Shown here piece after piece: positions 59,840-64,000 of a DNA stretch of 64,000 bases. Source of the DNA: J089 sp964535735 (GTDB lineage: Bacteria; Fidelibacterota; Marinisomatia; Marinisomatales; J089); the NCBI GenBank assembly GCA_964535735.1, contig CAZHTM010000001.1, positions 124,001 through 188,000 on the forward strand, in the 5' to 3' direction. Under the pieces are notes generated by a model. It made no database searches. It was not told the origin of the DNA and saw only the letters and a list, made by a program, of their open reading frames with translations. Numbering within the stretch: the first letter of the stretch is position 1; the number at the start of each line of letters is the position of its first letter. The position numbers were made by a program, and so were the translations under genes.

Positions 59840-61489
59840 ATGAGTTTCATTCAGAAGCAGGAACAGGCATCCGGAGTTGGAGCCGCGTTTACTTCCGTAT
59901 TATCCAGTCTGCAAAACCAGCGCAGACGTCTAGAAGTCATCTCAGCGAATATTGGCAACTTGAATACTATTGGGTTCAAAGCCAGTCGGATGACCTTCTT
60001 AGAAACCTTGGGACAAACGGTGGGAAAATTATACACACCATTCGAACAGGGTTCCTTTACGGCCACGGATAGTCCCACCGATTTAGCCATCGATGGCAAG
60101 GCGTTTTTCGTTATCCGTAACGGCGACTTAATGGAATATACTCGTGCCGGAGCGTTTTACTTTGACCAGGATGGTCGCTTGATCACTCAGGATCAACGCG
60201 CGGTGCAAGGATGGTTGTTGAATGAGAAAATTAATGAGAACGATCCCAGTAGTGCGAATCAGTCCACTAATACTGCTCTGGGAGAGATGAGCGATATTAT
60301 TCTCGACTCAAGCGCCACTGTAGGAGCGATTGAAACCCGGAATATTTGGTTGACAGGTAATTTAAATGCGTCCTTGCAACCGATTGCCAATGTGCTAACG
60401 GCGGCGGATGCATTCAGAAAAAATGTAAGTGGCGAAGTGGTGGTGGCCGAATCCACAGACGATTTGAATGATCTCGTTCAAACGACAACACCCTTGGTGG
60501 ATGGCGATACCATTGAAATTACGGGTACCGACCAGGATGGAAATGCTCTTAGTGGAACGTTCACTTATGGCGCCGCCAATGACGGGACCACTATCGATGA
60601 CCTCATTGCGCGAATTAATACGGTTTACGCTGGGGTAGCGACGGCAACCTTTACCGATGGTAAAATAGTATTAACTGATGATTCCGCCGGGGACAGTTCC
60701 ACCACAATGACGTTGACGCTAGGTTCTTCCGACACAGGATCCATTACGTTACCCACCTTTGGAGCGACTACAACAGGATACACACCCCGCGCGGTCACGT
60801 CTATCGTGGTCTATGATTCCTTTGGTACCGAACATCACTTGACCCTGGAATTCACGAAAACACAAAATGCTCGTGAATGGGCCTGGACTGTGACGACTGA
60901 AGGAGATGAAGTTATCACAAAGGGAGGATCAGGTACGATCACCTTTGACACGACTGGCCAGTTTATCTCCAATACCTATGATGATGGTAATGGCGCGTTA
61001 GAAATCGATCCCGGAAATGGTTCTGATGCACTGAAAATCACCTTACATGCTGGTGGGGGAGATGGACTATCTGCCTTGACCCAATTTGATGAAATAACTA
61101 CAATATCGGCTCGGGATCAAGATGGTCAGGCCAGTGGAAAACTGGACGGTATACGTGTAGACGAGCAAGGCTACATTATCGGATCATTCACCAATGGCGT
61201 GGTTATGCGTTTGGCTCAAATTGCTATGGCGGAATTCCCCGATCCTACCGCGTTGGAGAAAACCGGAGCCAGTAACTTCGTGCCTACCAACTTTAGCGGC
61301 AAACCGAAAATCGGCCGGGCTGTGGATTTCGACACGGAAATTCGATCCGGCAACTTGGAAGTCTCAAATGTGGACATGGCCGATCAATTTATCCAGATGA
61401 TTGATGCTCAAAAAGGATATCAGGCCGCATCCCGGATCGTATCAACCTTAGATCGAATCATGGAAGAAACCACACGGTTCGGTCGTTAA
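59840..61489 (+). CDS. flgE: FlgE flagellar hook protein
   Basis: A 549-residue hook protein. The N-terminal rod/hook signature LEVISANIGNLNTIGFKASR (about 32-51) and the C-terminal GNLEVSNVDMADQFIQMIDA (about 504-523) are intact; the middle has large beta domains with an Asp/Gly/Thr-rich insertion (about 200-330), making it longer than the 400-450 residue type. A strong AAAGGAGGAAA site lies before the ATG. 80 bp separate it from the previous gene and contain small hairpins. Confidence 0.94.
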   Translation: MSFIQKQEQASGVGAAFTSVLSSLQNQRRRLEVISANIGNLNTIGFKASRMTFLETLGQTVGKLYTPFEQGSFTATDSPTDLAIDGKAFFVIRNGDLMEYTRAGAFYFDQDGRLITQDQRAVQGWLLNEKINENDPSSANQSTNTALGEMSDIILDSSATVGAIETRNIWLTGNLNASLQPIANVLTAADAFRKNVSGEVVVAESTDDLNDLVQTTTPLVDGDTIEITGTDQDGNALSGTFTYGAANDGTTIDDLIARINTVYAGVATATFTDGKIVLTDDSAGDSSTTMTLTLGSSDTGSITLPTFGATTTGYTPRAVTSIVVYDSFGTEHHLTLEFTKTQNAREWAWTVTTEGDEVITKGGSGTITFDTTGQFISNTYDDGNGALEIDPGNGSDALKITLHAGGGDGLSALTQFDEITTISARDQDGQASGKLDGIRVDEQGYIIGSFTNGVVMRLAQIAMAEFPDPTALEKTGASNFVPTNFSGKPKIGRAVDFDTEIRSGNLEVSNVDMADQFIQMIDAQKGYQAASRIVSTLDRIMEETTRFGR

Positions 61490-61556
61490 TGGTGGTGTCT
61501 CTCCTGGTTGATAAAACCACCTGGTGATGAGGTTCACTTTTTCATCGCCGAACACA

Positions 61557-61597
61557 GGATCGTACGGGTATTTTCTACCCGTACGATCCGCTTATTT
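61557..61597 (+). terminator. Strong hairpin, probable terminator after flgE
   Basis: GGATCGTACGGGTA (61557-61570) and TACCCGTACGATCC (61576-61589) form a perfect 14-bp stem with a 5-nt loop, followed by CTTATTTT. It separates the hook operon from stator set 2. Confidence 0.82.
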
Positions 61598-61618
61598 TAA
61601 AAAAGAATAAGGAAGAAA

Positions 61619-62389
61619 ATGGATTTAGCGACCATCATTGGTATTCTTTCAGGATTGATATTGATTGGCACTACCATCCTGGGAACCGGTAATGTTGACA
61701 TTTACGTTCATATCCCTTCAATGATGATTGTCGTTGGGGGCGCTATGGCCGCAATTTTGGTCAATTTCCCGCTCAAAGAAGTCGTGGGCGTCATGCGCGT
61801 TGTCCGGAAAGCATTTACCAATGAAATCTCTCGTGAAGTCCATTTAATAGAGCGCTTTATTGATATTTCCATTCGAACACGCCGTGAAGGAATCCTGGCA
61901 ATCGATAGTGAACTCAGGAAAATTAAAGATCCCTTTATGCGAATCGGTTTGGAAATGGCAGTGGATGGCACTGAGCCGGAAGTTATCAAAGATGTGATGG
62001 AAACCGAGCTCACATTTCTGGTGGAACGCCATGAACGAGGTCAACAAATATTTACATCTTTGGGAACGTACGCACCGGCATTTGGGATGATTGGAACCCT
62101 TATCGGTCTTATTTCCATGCTCAAGAATCTTAATGATCCTACCAGCATAGGACAAGGCATGGCAGTGGCGTTAATTACCACTTTTTACGGTACGTTTCTT
62201 GCCAATTTGGTTTTTCTCCCTATTGCCGGAAAATTAAAAAACCGTACCGATGATGAAATTGTGAGAAAACGAATGATCATCGACGGGATTCTTGCCATTC
62301 AGAATGGAGAACACCCAAGAAATATAGAGAAAAAGCTTTTGAACTATCTTCCGCCCAAGTTGCGAGCTCAAGTAAAAACCAATATCTGA
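61619..62389 (+). CDS. motA: MotA stator protein, set 2
   Basis: A 256-residue protein with four transmembrane helices and PAFGMIGTLIGLISMLKNLN (about 156-175), with the functional Pro. N-terminal MDLATIIGILSG is close to the first copy, but the overall sequence clearly differs, so it is a separate paralogue rather than a recent duplicate. Followed 2 bp later by motB set 2. Either pair may use another ion or load range. Confidence 0.93.
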   Translation: MDLATIIGILSGLILIGTTILGTGNVDIYVHIPSMMIVVGGAMAAILVNFPLKEVVGVMRVVRKAFTNEISREVHLIERFIDISIRTRREGILAIDSELRKIKDPFMRIGLEMAVDGTEPEVIKDVMETELTFLVERHERGQQIFTSLGTYAPAFGMIGTLIGLISMLKNLNDPTSIGQGMAVALITTFYGTFLANLVFLPIAGKLKNRTDDEIVRKRMIIDGILAIQNGEHPRNIEKKLLNYLPPKLRAQVKTNI

Positions 62390-62391
62390 TT

Positions 62392-63105
62392 ATGGGTTCT
62401 TTCGATCCTCGAAAAAAACGGAAACCGCCCTTAAAGCCGTCTGCGCCCTTGTGGATCGCAACTTATGGGGATATGGTCACATTGCTTCTCACATTTTTTG
62501 TACTGCTATTTTCGTTTACCAGTCTGGATAAACATAAATTTGAACAAGTTGCCGGTTCATTACGAGGAGCGTTAGGCGTCATGCATGAAAGTCTTCCATA
62601 TCAGGGAGCGGCACCGGGGCCTGTTGGAGGTGTCGATTTTGATTTATTACGGCGATCGGAAATCTATGAGTCGGTTGAATCGCTTCGCGATGCGCTGGCT
62701 GAGTTCACCCGGGATGGGAGTATCAATATTGAAGCGACCGAATCGGGAATTTTAATCCAAATGGGGGATAAGATTCTATTCGATCAGGGAAAGGCGGTTC
62801 TGAAGCCGAAGGCTAAGGATATTTTAAGTATTGTTGGAAATAGCATCCGTGAACAAGCCTCCGAAATACAAGTGGCAGGTCATACGGATAATGTTCCTAT
62901 TCATACCAAAGAATTTCCTTCTAACTGGGAATTATCTACCGCACGAGCACTTTCGGTGGTTCGATACCTGGTAGATGAGGTACATGTTCCTCCTCAAACC
63001 CTGGCCGCGGTGGGCTATGGCGAATATCGACCCATTGCGCCTAATTTAACCGAAGAACAACGGCAAATAAACCGGAGGGTTGAATTCTTGGTCACCTGGA
63101 AATAG
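62392..63105 (+). CDS. motB: MotB stator protein, set 2
   Basis: A 237-residue protein. The transmembrane helix (about 20-43) holds Asp27 in TYGDMVTLLLTFFVLLFSF; the C-terminal OmpA domain (about 115-235) shares AGHTDNVPIHTKEFPSNWEL with copy 1. The basic N-terminal run of about 15 residues and the TFFVLL segment (no Cys) differ from copy 1 (CFFVLM). Shorter plug and linker region than copy 1. Confidence 0.93.
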   Translation: MGSFDPRKKRKPPLKPSAPLWIATYGDMVTLLLTFFVLLFSFTSLDKHKFEQVAGSLRGALGVMHESLPYQGAAPGPVGGVDFDLLRRSEIYESVESLRDALAEFTRDGSINIEATESGILIQMGDKILFDQGKAVLKPKAKDILSIVGNSIREQASEIQVAGHTDNVPIHTKEFPSNWELSTARALSVVRYLVDEVHVPPQTLAAVGYGEYRPIAPNLTEEQRQINRRVEFLVTWK

Positions 63106-63510
63106 AATTCATATCCGGGGTAGAAAAAATGATTCAGGAGAGGGAAGAATTTTCCTCTCTGAGACATGAATTAGTTCCCGTTTTATATCAGGGGGGAAAT
63201 ATTTTCTTTTTATAGGGCTGGACATTCTCAGGATTTGAATCCTGAAAATTTGATGAATTATTTGGTCGTTTATCATTACGACTGTGTTATCTAACTCCAT
63301 ATATATTAAGAGATGCGCCAGGTTAGCATTTTTCATCCAGCGTCAGGTTATTTTATTAAGCAATGCTATTTAATCGATCGTTTATTGCCAACTATTCTCA
63401 CCATTGAAAAAATGAGGTAATTGCTCGGCGTTTTCAGCCGGTGGCATGGATTTTGACTAAAATTAAAACACCGAATGGATGGACCTAACAATCAATAGCT
63501 TGGAGAATTT
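63106..63510 (+). promoter_or_regulatory. 405-bp region upstream of fliL
   Basis: No gene is seen. It has a purine-rich hairpin (about 63134-63161), a hairpin TCAGGATT/AATCCTGA (63228-63245), a direct repeat GCGYCAGGTTA at 63315-63325 and 63340-63350, and a sigma-54-like element at 63441. This is probably a control region for the downstream flagellar operon. Confidence 0.55.
63441..63457 (+). promoter_or_regulatory. Possible sigma-54-type promoter of fliL
   Basis: GTGGCATGGATTTTGAC has the -24 GG and -12 TTG at correct spacing, but -12 reads TTGA and the flanking residues vary. 54 bp before the ATG at 63511. Confidence 0.45.
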
Positions 63511-64000
63511 ATGGCAGAGTATGATGAAGATGTAGATGTTAGCGAAGAAGAATCGGAAGAAAAACCAGCCTGGATGGTTTGGGGCATTCGCGTTGGGGTT
63601 TTTATCCTCATCCTGGTGGCGGCCTTTGCGGTATCCCGGTATGTTTTATACCCCATGTATAAACAGGCTAAAGAAAATAATTTGATCTCAATGACGACAT
63701 TTGCTCAGATGGGCGATGTCTTTCATCTGAAAGATTTAACGGTAAATCCGCTTGCGACCAACGGACGACGGTTTGTCGTCGCCGAATATGCCTTGGAATC
63801 CCACGATCCGAACGTAATTCAGGAATTGCAAAGCCGTGAACCCCAGATTCGTGATGAATTCATTCGTTACTTGCGTCAGCATACTGCTTCACAGATTTTG
63901 GATTTGGAATTCCAGGAAACATCCAAAAAAGAATTAACTCAAATGGTCAATAAATTGCTGCGTACAGGAAATATCGACAGTATGTATTACACCAAATTGA
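63511..64000 (+). CDS. fliL: FliL flagellar basal body-associated protein, N-terminal part
   Basis: Open from the ATG to the window edge (163 codons), stop not reached. A short acidic cytoplasmic head, one transmembrane helix (about 22-48), then the periplasmic FliL domain with LKDLTVNPLATNGRRFVVAE (about 71-90) and FLEFQET-like residues near 130. FliL surrounds and supports the stator at high load. GGAG ribosome site 5-6 bases before the ATG. It follows the two motAB pair genes after a 405-bp gap and would be expected to lead fliM, fliN and fliPQR. Confidence 0.86.
   Translation, partial: MAEYDEDVDVSEEESEEKPAWMVWGIRVGVFILILVAAFAVSRYVLYPMYKQAKENNLISMTTFAQMGDVFHLKDLTVNPLATNGRRFVVAEYALESHDPNVIQELQSREPQIRDEFIRYLRQHTASQILDLEFQETSKKELTQMVNKLLRTGNIDSMYYTKL

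Overview
The window (about 43 % G+C by eye) comes from a motile Gram-negative bacterium, most likely of the Fibrobacteres-Chlorobi-Bacteroidetes superphylum (a Neomarinimicrobiota- or Calditrichota-like lineage; this placement is inference). The pointers are a PorU/gingipain-type protease with a C-terminal type IX sorting domain, LapA/LapB-like envelope genes and a SPOR-domain protein, combined with a complete-looking flagellar and chemotaxis programme. A tRNA-Sec gene shows that the organism probably makes selenoproteins.

Layout: 1-8.6 kb holds general metabolism and secretion (partial ribonucleotide reductase, maf, porU-like protease, aconitase, a phosphoglycerate-dehydrogenase-like enzyme). 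8.7-13.8 kb holds a coiled-coil protein, an M23 peptidase, miaB, lapA, a lapB-like gene, a SPOR protein and tRNA-Sec. 14-16 kb is a NarL-type two-component pair on the minus strand. 16.4-29.5 kb is a large chemotaxis region: a CheA with a receiver and two Hpt domains, CheW, a soluble Cys-rich MCP, CheR, CheD, an HDOD protein, two CheY-like proteins, CheX, CheB, a CheZ-like protein and an EAL-HDOD protein. 29.5-33.6 kb has two TPR-glycosyltransferase fusions flanking a third transferase, next to flagellin (34 kb), and is a good candidate for flagellin glycosylation. 34-38 kb encodes filament proteins and their helpers (FliC, FliS, FliD, FlaG, a FlgN-like chaperone, a FlgM-like anti-sigma factor). 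38-41.3 kb has an HTH protein, a degenerate HD-GYP response regulator and stator set 1. 41.3-49.4 kb is a regulatory block: REC-DHp protein, two HDOD proteins, an 88-aa protein, FapA, REC-GAF-pseudoGGDEF, a pseudo-receiver, and a sigma-54 activator. 49.5-64 kb is the rod/hook/export operon (flgBC, fliEFGHIJ, motE-like, fliK, flgD, TIGR02530, flgE), then stator set 2 and the start of fliL.

Regulation that can be read from the sequence: a near-consensus sigma-28 promoter and CsrA-like sites in front of flagellin, and sigma-54-type -24/-12 elements in front of fliS, the HDOD-to-activator operon, flgB and fliL. With an encoded sigma-54 activator and a FlgM-like protein this fits a tiered flagellar hierarchy. 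Several signalling proteins here look catalytically degenerate (EAL, HD-GYP, GGDEF, receiver), so much of the block probably works by binding rather than catalysis. Not in the window: fliM/N, fliP/Q/R, flhA/B, flgK/L, fliA, rpoN, csrA, fliW and the sel genes; some probably lie beyond fliL.

The two runs of 100 N are each flanked by an identical 55-bp sequence, which looks like an unmerged assembler k-mer overlap. Removing one copy restores an intact reading frame in both cases.
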